The translations under genes were made by a program, and so were the position numbers. From assembly GCA_026193435.1 (NCBI GenBank), contig JAPHUN010000188.1:1-12041 (forward strand): a stretch of DNA of 12,041 nt, read 5' to 3'. Shown here one piece after another: positions 1-6,218 of this stretch. Positions within the stretch are counted from its first letter, which is position 1. The number at the start of each line of letters is the position of its first letter. The notes beneath the pieces are model-generated. The model was not told where the DNA came from, ran no database searches, and saw nothing but the letters and a program-made list of their open reading frames with translations. The DNA is from Chlorobium sp. (GTDB lineage: Bacteria > Bacteroidota > Chlorobiia > Chlorobiales > Chlorobiaceae).

Positions 1-696
1 GAGTATGCTGAAAAGCTTTTTCGTGAACTGATTCCCTACAGGATTTCCTGGGTCGGTCAGGCGACGACCAAACTCGGAGAGAACCCTCGTTTGCTGGACG
101 CTTTTTCCCGCTCCGGTTGCGGCGCCCTGCTGGTCGGTATTGAAAGTCTTGCTGAAGAAAGCAACAGAGCCCATCACAAGTTTCATAATCCGGTCGAGCG
201 TCAGGTCGCATGCATCCGGGCTATCCGCGAGGCCGGGATATGCGTGTACGGGAGTTTCATCTATGGTCTTGATGCCGACACTGTTGCCCAGGCTGACGCG
301 ATCGAGGCATTTCTGGATGATACCGGAATAGATGTTCCCGGTATCAATCTCTTGCGTCCTATTCCGGGGACCGGAGTTTTTGACCGGCTGGCGGATGAAG
401 GCCGGCTTCTGTTTGACAGGAACGATCACGACGCATTCAGGTTTTCCTGGGGTCAGGAAATGCTTTATCGTCCCAACAAGATCTCTCTTGATGAGTTTAT
501 ACCGAGCTATACCGAGCTGACCAAAAGAGTTTTTTCCGTAGGCAATGCCCTGAAAAGGGCGGCACATGCCCCGACGCTCAGAAGTGCGGTGTTGATGTTC
601 AATTTGTTCTATGTACACATGTACGGCCTTTCACGAAGCGATCTTTCAAGGCAGATGCAGGAACTGGCCAGGGGCAAGGCAAAAGTAAAAAGTTAA
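1..696 (+). CDS. Radical SAM protein, C-terminal part (5' end outside window)
   Basis: The frame is open from base 1 to a TAA at 694-696 and gives 231 residues, so this is the tail of a longer gene. The visible part is the second half of a radical SAM barrel followed by a helical C-terminal extension. Seen directly are a GIES motif at residues 46-49 of the fragment (the SAM-contacting strand common in this family), a helix-rich ERQ...IRAIREAG stretch, the FIYGLDADT strand, and RPIPGTGVFDRL, the usual end-of-barrel loop in B12-binding/radical SAM proteins related to BchE and similar enzymes. The CxxxCxxC iron-sulfur cluster motif and any cobalamin domain would lie upstream of the window. In green sulfur bacteria several relatives of this type act on bacteriochlorophyll. 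Whether this one does cannot be told from the fragment. A TTG start at 91 is possible on paper but would cut the barrel, so I reject it. Confidence 0.85.
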   Translation, partial: EYAEKLFRELIPYRISWVGQATTKLGENPRLLDAFSRSGCGALLVGIESLAEESNRAHHKFHNPVERQVACIRAIREAGICVYGSFIYGLDADTVAQADAIEAFLDDTGIDVPGINLLRPIPGTGVFDRLADEGRLLFDRNDHDAFRFSWGQEMLYRPNKISLDEFIPSYTELTKRVFSVGNALKRAAHAPTLRSAVLMFNLFYVHMYGLSRSDLSRQMQELARGKAKVKS

Positions 697-763
697 AGGT
701 CAAAATGGGAAAGGACCAATGACAGGTATGTATAGAAAAACAGGTTGATAAGAGGTTTCAAAC

Positions 764-795
764 AAATCAACGATTCAACAGTTCAACAAATCAAC
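764..795. repeat. Four tandem 8-bp units with consensus NNNTCAAC
   Basis: Between the radical SAM gene and the convergent exporter gene lie four abutting 8-bp units: AAATCAAC (764-771), GATTCAAC (772-779), AGTTCAAC (780-787) and AAATCAAC (788-795). A degenerate unit TTTCAAAC precedes them at 756-763. The first and last units are identical. The array runs into AACAG-TG-CTGTT (793-804), a short inverted repeat next to the exporter stop codon. Its function is unknown. It sits where two genes converge and could be a transcript-end element or simply a slippage-prone repeat. Confidence 0.6.
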
Positions 796-805
796 AGTGC
801 TGTTC

Positions 806-2563
806 TCAGCTGATCGACTGGATCTCATCCTCAAGCAGCTGCTGGGTATAGAGTTTCGCATAGATGCTTTCTTTTTCAAGCAGTTCATTGTGGGAGCCTG
901 TTTCAGCAATTGCACCGTCCTGTAACACGATAATACGGTCACAGTTCTGTACCGTAGATATCCTGTGGCTTATAAGCAGCAGTGTTGTTTCAGGAAGCTT
1001 TTCAAGAAGTGCTTTGAAAATTCCGGCTTCGGTGCTGGTATCCACTGCAGAGAGCGCGTCATCGAGAATCAGAAGCTTTGGTTTCCAGGCAAGGGCTCTT
1101 GCGATACAGGTGCGCTGTTTTTGCCCTCCGGAAAGATTTATCCCTTTTTCTCCGAGCATGGTTTCGAAGCCGTCGGGGAAGTCCATGATGTCATCGTAAA
1201 GATTGGCAATCCGGCTTGCTTCAATGATCGAATCCATTCGCGAGGAGTCGGTCTCGATACCATAGTCAATATTGTTTGCGATGGTGTCTGAAAATACGAA
1301 GTTTGTCTGCGGGACAAAGCCTATATGATGCCGGAGTTCGGAAAGCTCGATAGTTCTTATGTCTCTGTCATCAAGCAGTATGCTGCCTTCCTGTGGATCG
1401 TAGATTCTCGGGATGAGATTGACAAGCGAGGTTTTTCCGGAACCGGTTGCTCCGACAATAGCCAGCTTGGTCCCTGGTTCAAGAGTGAACGAGATGTCGG
1501 AAAGCACGTTTTTTTGCGTATTAGCCGGATAGTGGAAGGAGACATTGCGGAACTCTATTTTTCCTTCAACCGTTTCAGGCGCGCGTTGTGTTGTACTCGC
1601 ACTCTTTATGTCGGGTTCCGCATCAAAAATTTCATCTATTCTGGTCTGCGCGGAGGATGCTTTTTGAATGATATTGGTGACCCAGCCTATGGATATAATC
1701 GGCCAGCTGAGCATACTGACATAAATGACAAACTGGGCGATGTCACCGATACTCATGGTGCCGTTCACGACATTGATGCCCCCTACCCAGATAACGGGAA
1801 TGAGTGAGAGGGCAAGCAGTGCTGTCAGAATAGCAAAAAAAAGTGCCTGCAGTCTGGCCAGCGAGATGTTTTTATCGTAGTAGGTCTCATTGAGTTGCTG
1901 AAAACGCTCTGTCTCATGGCTCTCTCTGGTATAGTTCCTGATAATGCGGATTCCGGATATGTTTTCCTGAAGCATGCCGGTAATATCCGCATAGCTTTCC
2001 TGTATGCTTTTTGCTTTTTTCTGGAGAGATTTTCCTATTCTGTAGACAGCGTAGCTGAAAAAAGGGGCGGGAAGCAGGGCGAGAAGAGTAAGCCATGGTG
2101 AAATGGTAATCATGGCTATGATCGCGAACACGAGGCGAAAAAAAGTGTTAATGGAATACATGATTCCCGGACCGAGAAAGTCCCTTACGGCATTGAGGTC
2201 ATTGGTTCCCCGGGATATCAGCTCGCCCGTACTGGTTTTGTTGTAAAACTCTCTTGAAAGTGTTTGAAGGTGTGCGTAATAGTTGTTTTTCAGGTCAAAC
2301 TCTATCATGCGGGAGGTAACGATAATATTCTGGCGAACCAGATAGAGGAAAACGCTTCCCAGCGCGGAAAATCCGATGTACCAGGCAGTATTGACAATAA
2401 TTTCCGACATCAGAAACGTTCTTCCCATGATATCGATTGCATTGCCGATAAAACGGGGGGCGGAAACAGCAAAAAAATTCGTGAGAATAATACAGGCTAA
2501 ACCATAGAGCAGTTTACCCTTGTATTTCAAGAGATATTTATTCAGATGTACTAAGTTTTTCAT
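806..2563 (-). CDS. ABC exporter half-transporter (MsbA/Mdl-like, fused membrane and ATPase domains)
   Basis: This 585-residue protein has the full architecture of a type IV ABC exporter half. Six predicted membrane helices lie at roughly 18-40, 56-80, 134-155, 156-177, 238-262 and 270-295, and the ATPase domain at about 335-575. Visible ATPase motifs are the A-loop Tyr345, Walker A GATGSGKT (371-378), Q-loop Gln419, signature LSGGQ (477-481), Walker B LLILDD (497-502), D-loop SAVD (505-508) and H-loop His533. The residue after the Walker B Asp is Asp502 rather than the catalytic Glu, as in MdlA/BmrC-type halves of heterodimeric exporters. Such proteins pump lipids, drugs or peptides across the inner membrane; the substrate cannot be read from sequence. 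An in-frame TGA lies one codon before the ATG, which fixes the start. No clear Shine-Dalgarno sequence is seen. It diverges from the MerR regulator, which may control it. No partner half is in the window. Confidence 0.9.
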   Translation of the reverse strand: MKNLVHLNKYLLKYKGKLLYGLACIILTNFFAVSAPRFIGNAIDIMGRTFLMSEIIVNTAWYIGFSALGSVFLYLVRQNIIVTSRMIEFDLKNNYYAHLQTLSREFYNKTSTGELISRGTNDLNAVRDFLGPGIMYSINTFFRLVFAIIAMITISPWLTLLALLPAPFFSYAVYRIGKSLQKKAKSIQESYADITGMLQENISGIRIIRNYTRESHETERFQQLNETYYDKNISLARLQALFFAILTALLALSLIPVIWVGGINVVNGTMSIGDIAQFVIYVSMLSWPIISIGWVTNIIQKASSAQTRIDEIFDAEPDIKSASTTQRAPETVEGKIEFRNVSFHYPANTQKNVLSDISFTLEPGTKLAIVGATGSGKTSLVNLIPRIYDPQEGSILLDDRDIRTIELSELRHHIGFVPQTNFVFSDTIANNIDYGIETDSSRMDSIIEASRIANLYDDIMDFPDGFETMLGEKGINLSGGQKQRTCIARALAWKPKLLILDDALSAVDTSTEAGIFKALLEKLPETTLLLISHRISTVQNCDRIIVLQDGAIAETGSHNELLEKESIYAKLYTQQLLEDEIQSIS

Positions 2564-2594
2564 CGCTCAGGTTTTTGATCTCACGGATGTAATG

Positions 2595-2600
2595 TATAAT
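2595..2600 (+). promoter_or_regulatory. Candidate -10 box for merR
   Basis: A perfect TATAAT lies about 100 bases before the merR start, followed five bases later by the palindrome at 2605-2627. The matching -35 is weak: TTTTGA at 2572-2577 gives 17-bp spacing. The reverse strand of the same AT-rich stretch (TTATTATACAT) could supply the -10 of the divergent exporter gene, so the two promoters may overlap. No transcription data support it. Confidence 0.35.
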
Positions 2601-2604
2601 AAGA

Positions 2605-2627
2605 GAACATCGTTTCAAACAGTGTTC
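2605..2627. promoter_or_regulatory. 23-bp interrupted palindrome, candidate operator between merR and the exporter gene
   Basis: The stretch is symmetric about base 2616: GAACA (2605-2609) pairs with TGTTC (2623-2627), and GTTT (2612-2615) pairs with AAAC (2617-2620). Only two positions per arm (2610-2611 and 2621-2622) break the symmetry, so 18 of 22 flanking bases match. A one-base centre suits a protein-binding site better than an RNA hairpin loop. MerR-family dimers bind dyads of about this size. Binding here would cover the likely start region of merR and the -35/spacer region of the exporter gene. Confidence 0.45.
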
Positions 2628-2700
2628 CTTTTTCTTCCGTGAAGGATGACAAATAGTAGGTCCTGCCATTTTTCGCATACAACACTTATCCCTGACAGTC

Positions 2701-3102
2701 ATGCCATTCGAGTCGAATAAAAGTTATTATTCCATAGGAGAGGTGAGTAAAATTACCGGAGTTCCCGCATATTTGCTGAGGTATTGGGAGCGGTTTTTCA
2801 AAGAGCTGAACCCCGGCAGGGATACAAGAGATAACAGACGGTATACGAATAAGGACATAGCGATGGTTCTGACGATAAAAGGGCTTGTCTATGAAAAAGG
2901 CTACAAGCTTGAAAAGGCGTCCCAAATGCTTAAGGGGGAAACGAATGATACCGGTTCTGATGAGAGTACGGAGGAGATCATCAAACTGCGCAAGCAGATA
3001 GACAGAGAAAAAAAGAATCATGTGATAGCTCATCAGCGGCGAAGAACTCTTCTGCAGGATATCAAGGGTGAAATAGAGGAGATTCTTCAGATGCTCGGAT
3101 AA
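2701..3102 (+). CDS. Small MerR-family transcriptional regulator
   Basis: The 133-residue protein opens with a MerR winged helix-turn-helix at about residues 9-78. YYSIGEVSKITGVPAYLLRYWE is the DNA-recognition helix pair, DNRRYTNKDI is the wing, and the helical KGLVYEKGYKLEKA segment follows. Residues about 88-133 are charged and helical, as expected for the antiparallel coiled coil that dimerises MerR proteins. There is no separate effector-binding domain and no cysteine at all, so thiol-based metal sensing or an iron-sulfur centre can be excluded. The ATG is the first Met in frame and the HTH begins a few residues in; no Shine-Dalgarno is visible upstream. A GGAGAG just before a GTG at 2743 would remove the HTH and is not used. 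It diverges from the ABC exporter and ends 94 bases before the convergent fmoA stop. The exporter is the most natural target, but fmoA or a remote gene is equally open. Confidence 0.88.
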   Translation: MPFESNKSYYSIGEVSKITGVPAYLLRYWERFFKELNPGRDTRDNRRYTNKDIAMVLTIKGLVYEKGYKLEKASQMLKGETNDTGSDESTEEIIKLRKQIDREKKNHVIAHQRRRTLLQDIKGEIEEILQMLG

Positions 3103-3150
3103 GAGGAGGGGCTGTGGATGGAGCGTGTTGAACGTACCGGGCAGTAATAA

Positions 3151-3176
3151 AAAAGCCGGCGATTTCGCCGGCTTTT
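3151..3176. terminator. Bidirectional rho-independent terminator between merR and fmoA
   Basis: GCCGGCG (3155-3161) pairs perfectly with CGCCGGC (3166-3172) around a four-base loop. The stem is flanked by AAAA on the left (part of a longer A run) and TTTT on the right. It therefore gives a U tract in either direction and can end both merR (stop at 3102) and fmoA (stop at 3197-3199). Confidence 0.9.
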
Positions 3177-3196
3177 ACTGTTTTGTCCCGAGTTAC

Positions 3197-4300
3197 CTAC
3201 TGAGCGTAAAGTACTTCGAACTGACCTGTGCCGCCTTTACAGACATGCTCAACCCAGCGAGCGTAAGCTCCGCCGCTCCAGCGATATTCCTCAAGGTTCT
3301 GCGCGCGGAACTGAGGTGCCGAATAACGGATTTTATACCCTTTAGGAAGAACAACCTTCAACTGGGCGTCAACAGTGAAATCGTTGAATTTGCCGACCAT
3401 ACCGTGGTGAACCAGAGGGATCAGCGGATGGTTGAGCACTCTGCGGAGACCGCCGCCTGCATCACGTGATACACCGGGAAGATTTCCGTCAACCTTGACT
3501 TCAATACCCTGTGAGTCTGAACGGAAACCACCTTCGATAGATGCTGGTTTGTTCAGCTGTTCAACCGGGAAAAGCTCTGACCAGCGGGCGATGGAATCGA
3601 CGATTCCTGAACCGGCGTGAGAGAATTTCCAGCGTGTGACACCGACCGGGCCTTTTTCACCGCTTTCAACACCGGAACTGCCTACCTGAATTGGGGAGAT
3701 TCTCTGACCACCCTCATTGATCGCAGTATACGCAGGGCCGATAAACCAGAACTCGCGGATCCAGTCGTTAAAATTGGCGCCGCCTCCGGAAATGGACTGC
3801 TGGAATCCTTCCCAGGTGTCGATAAGATCATTGTTGTCAAGAGGAACCTTCATCAGAATATCGTGGAACTGACGGCCCTGCTGGTAGATAGGATTAGGAA
3901 CATTTCTGCGAACTGCATCTGAACGGTAGTAGTACATGTTCACTACAGAACCTTCAAAAGCAAAGGAGTGTGAAAAATCACCGACTGAAAGAGAACCTTC
4001 TCCAACAGCGATTCTTCTGTCTTTGGTCTCATTGGCAATATCGACCTCAACTTTCAGAGTGTTTTTTGTGCTGTCGACAATTGATTCGATAGCGGTCGTA
4101 AAGCGTACTGTGCCTTTTTGACCATCAAGAGGTTTGGCGTCGATCTTGATGTTGCAATCACACGGCAGCAAGGGAAGAGCTGCAGGTGCATTAACTTTCG
4201 CACGACCTTTTACCTGTCCCCATGAACTCGAACCACCCTCGAGAATAATCTCGTAATCAGCATGGGCGGTTGTGTTGTCTTTTGTGCCGAATAGAGCCAT
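3197..4300 (-). CDS. fmoA: Fenna-Matthews-Olson bacteriochlorophyll a protein
   Basis: FmoA is the water-soluble trimeric antenna that links the chlorosome baseplate to the type I reaction centre on the cytoplasmic face of the membrane and holds about eight BChl a per subunit. The 367-residue protein (family about 366) matches from end to end: N-terminal MALFGTKD, the DYEIILEGGSSSWGQVKGRA strand, DAVRRNVPNPIY, QFHDILMKVPLDNN, AGGGLRRVLNHPLIPL and C-terminal GQFEVLYAQ. All five histidines that ligate BChl magnesium in known structures are present at 111, 146, 291, 298 and 299 (one higher than Met-less crystal numbering). The two cysteines linked to redox quenching are Cys49 and Cys354. A third, Cys47, makes a CDC motif I do not recall in other FMO proteins. 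There is no signal peptide, as expected. AAGGAG lies 8 bases before the ATG, the strongest ribosome binding site on this side of the window and fitting for an abundant protein. It looks monocistronic, ending at the hairpin 3151-3176. Confidence 0.98.
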   Translation of the reverse strand: MALFGTKDNTTAHADYEIILEGGSSSWGQVKGRAKVNAPAALPLLPCDCNIKIDAKPLDGQKGTVRFTTAIESIVDSTKNTLKVEVDIANETKDRRIAVGEGSLSVGDFSHSFAFEGSVVNMYYYRSDAVRRNVPNPIYQQGRQFHDILMKVPLDNNDLIDTWEGFQQSISGGGANFNDWIREFWFIGPAYTAINEGGQRISPIQVGSSGVESGEKGPVGVTRWKFSHAGSGIVDSIARWSELFPVEQLNKPASIEGGFRSDSQGIEVKVDGNLPGVSRDAGGGLRRVLNHPLIPLVHHGMVGKFNDFTVDAQLKVVLPKGYKIRYSAPQFRAQNLEEYRWSGGAYARWVEHVCKGGTGQFEVLYAQ

Positions 4301-4308
4301 AAGTCAAT

Positions 4309-4314
4309 CTCCTT
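4309..4314 (-). promoter_or_regulatory. Strong ribosome binding site of fmoA
   Basis: On the minus strand AAGGAG stands 8 bases before the fmoA ATG (4300). Most other genes in the window lack a clear Shine-Dalgarno sequence, so this one stands out and fits high expression. Confidence 0.85.
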
Positions 4315-4335
4315 TTTGGTGGCGTTTAGAATTTT

Positions 4336-4355
4336 CAGCAGGAAATTTTTTGCTG
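4336..4355. promoter_or_regulatory. 20-bp palindrome in the fmoA leader
   Basis: CAGCA (4336-4340) pairs with TGCTG (4351-4355), and the centre AAATTT (4343-4348) is itself symmetric about the same midpoint. Only 4341-4342 versus 4349-4350 break the dyad. It starts 36 bases upstream of the fmoA ATG. It may be an operator, or a leader hairpin if transcribed. Confidence 0.4.
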
Positions 4356-4362
4356 GTAATTC

Positions 4363-4376
4363 CTGTTAAATAACAG
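4363..4376. promoter_or_regulatory. 14-bp perfect palindrome upstream of fmoA
   Basis: CTGTTA and TAACAG form perfect arms around a two-base AA centre. The short centre favours protein binding over a hairpin. It lies 7 bases beyond the 4336-4355 palindrome and borders the AT-rich tract that probably contains the fmoA promoter. Confidence 0.4.
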
Positions 4377-4440
4377 CTTGAAACAAATTTAAATAATAAA
4401 AATTAATAATTAAAGAAAATATGTCTCTTTAATTCCTTTC
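4377..4440 (-). promoter_or_regulatory. AT-rich tract, probable fmoA promoter/UP region
   Basis: Bases 4378-4422 are almost wholly A/T, unlike the rest of the window, and lie 80-120 bases upstream of the fmoA start. That is where a promoter with an UP-like element would be expected. I cannot pick a convincing -35/-10 pair with standard spacing. The rest of the gap to lnt (4441-4597) holds no gene. Confidence 0.35.
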
Positions 4441-4597
4441 CCCGGCTTCCTGTTTTTTCTTCCTTCACCGTGTCAGCCGCCGGGAAAGGATATTCATCGC
4501 TATAGAATTACGTTATTGTCTATGGATTAATTCGTGGTTTCTGCCGGATTTTTACTAATATGCTCCCGATTTTGCCGTAACGATTATCCGGTTACCT

Positions 4598-6211
4598 ATG
4601 ATGCAATCTTCTGAAATTGGAGGCCGCTTTTCCGGCTACGGTTTTTCTGTGCTAAGCGGCGTGCTGCTGGGTATATCGTTTCCTTCCTATCCTTTTATCA
4701 GACTTGAGCTGATTGCATGGTTTTCTCTTGTTCCTCTGCTGATGTCATTGCGGGAGGATCTTGGTTTCAGGAGTTTTTTTGCCCGTGTCTACAGCACGAT
4801 GCTGGTCTTTTGCGCGATAAGTTTATGGTGGGTTTCTCTCGCGACTCTTCCCGGAGGTCTGCTTACCGTTTTTGCGCAGGCGCTCTTTTCGACAACGCCC
4901 CTTCTTCTTTTTTTTTGGGTGAAAAAATGGAGAGGTTATCGTTTTGCGCTTTTCACGCTGCCTTTTCTCTGGGTTTCCTGGGAGTGGCTCTATATCAGTC
5001 AGGAGCTTTCCCTGGGCTGGCTTGTGCTGGGTAATTCACAGGCCCTGCTCAACCCGATGATTCAATATGCGGATATTTTCGGGGTATGGGGTGTGAGTTT
5101 CTGGCTTGTCTGTTTCAACGTTGTTGCCGCCGACCTGTGGCTGAGGTTTCATGAACACAAGAAGCTCTCTGTTCATGGAGCCGTTCTTCTTGCCCTGGTT
5201 CTGCTTCCATTAGTGTACGCGTCCATGGTTTTTGCCGATCCGGAGCTGCAGGAGGAGCGCCCGGAAGTGACGGTCTCTCTCATCCAGCCGAATATTGATC
5301 CGTTCGATAAATGGAACAGATACACCAGTCAGGACATCATGCAGATCTACTTCAGCATGACCGACAGTGCTGTTTCTCAACAGAGGGCGGATCTGATTCT
5401 CTGGCCTGAAACGGCAATACCTTTCTACATTCTTGATCAGAGGAACCGCGGTTACTTCGATCTGCTTCGATCAAGAGTAAAGCAATGGGGCGGAGCTCTT
5501 GTCAGCGGATATTCCGATATAGTATACTATTCGGATGCGGATGTCTCCGGAAGTGGTTATCTCTACAAGTATGATCCTGAAGCGGAGCGACATTACCAGA
5601 CATTCAACGCATCCATGCTTGTCGGAACCGGAGAGCGTAAGCCGCAAGTCTATCGTAAGATGAAGCTTGTGCCTTTTGCCGAGCGGGTACCGTATATGGA
5701 ATATGCTCCATGGCTCGATAACCTGACGCTTTCTCTTGCCGGAATAAGCAGTTGGGGGAAAGGAAGCGATATGACCGTGATGGAGTTCACCACGGTTTCA
5801 GGAGAGAGCGTCAAACTATCCAATGTTATCTGCTACGAGTCCATTTTTCCGGGTCTTGTCGCAGGTTTTGTGAATAAGGGAGCGGAGTTTCTCACTCTTG
5901 TCACCAATGACGGCTGGTATGACAAGTCCTACGGGCCCTATCAGCACGCCGCTATCGCCAGGATTCGATGTATTGAAAACCGCCGGTCGATGGCCCGTTG
6001 CGCAAATACCGGTCTTTCTCAGTTTATCGATAAGTACGGCCGTGTTTACGCGTCAATCCCATGGTGGGAGCGGCTTTCTCTTACCGCTGACGTGGAGCGA
6101 AACGAGATACGCACGCTCTACACCCGGTATCCCGATATGCTGCCCAGGGCGACAACCGCGCTTTCGGCTCTTCTCCTGCTTTTTGTTTTTCTGGTACGAG
6201 CGAAGCGTTAG
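4598..6211 (+). CDS. lnt: Apolipoprotein N-acyltransferase
   Basis: Lnt is the inner-membrane enzyme that moves a fatty acyl chain from phospholipid to the N-terminal cysteine of lipoproteins, the last step of lipoprotein maturation before Lol sorting in Gram-negative cells. The 537-residue protein (E. coli about 512) has hydrophobic helices across residues about 12-210, then a periplasmic nitrilase-fold domain (about 222-500), and a final membrane helix at about 516-533. The catalytic triad is visible: Glu271 in WPETAIPF, Lys354 in YRKMKLVPFAERVP, and Cys412 in VICYESIFPG. The TNDGWYDKSYGPYQH segment (436-450) and the following IENRRSMARCANTG are also typical. Two ATG codons are adjacent (4598 and 4601); neither has a Shine-Dalgarno, and a small GTAAC/GTTAC hairpin (4577-4595) sits in its place. 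It diverges from fmoA and ends 7 bases from the convergent stop of the sigma54 activator. Confidence 0.95.
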   Translation: MMQSSEIGGRFSGYGFSVLSGVLLGISFPSYPFIRLELIAWFSLVPLLMSLREDLGFRSFFARVYSTMLVFCAISLWWVSLATLPGGLLTVFAQALFSTTPLLLFFWVKKWRGYRFALFTLPFLWVSWEWLYISQELSLGWLVLGNSQALLNPMIQYADIFGVWGVSFWLVCFNVVAADLWLRFHEHKKLSVHGAVLLALVLLPLVYASMVFADPELQEERPEVTVSLIQPNIDPFDKWNRYTSQDIMQIYFSMTDSAVSQQRADLILWPETAIPFYILDQRNRGYFDLLRSRVKQWGGALVSGYSDIVYYSDADVSGSGYLYKYDPEAERHYQTFNASMLVGTGERKPQVYRKMKLVPFAERVPYMEYAPWLDNLTLSLAGISSWGKGSDMTVMEFTTVSGESVKLSNVICYESIFPGLVAGFVNKGAEFLTLVTNDGWYDKSYGPYQHAAIARIRCIENRRSMARCANTGLSQFIDKYGRVYASIPWWERLSLTADVERNEIRTLYTRYPDMLPRATTALSALLLLFVFLVRAKR

Positions 6212-6218
6212 CCGGTCA

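Noticed and set aside
91..696. Complete 201-residue gene starting at a TTG at 91
   Set aside because: The frame is open back to base 1 and the upstream residues continue the radical SAM barrel, so the gene is cut by the window edge rather than starting here.
1325..1807. 160-codon open frame on the + strand
   Set aside because: It lies wholly antisense to the exporter gene, has no recognisable domain, and the minus-strand frame carries all ABC motifs.
4301..4597. Sigma54 (-24/-12) promoters in the intergenic gaps, including this one
   Set aside because: I looked in every gap for TGGCA-type -24 boxes with a GC 10 bases on. TGG-containing stretches (for example upstream of the exporter and of lnt) lacked the -12 element.
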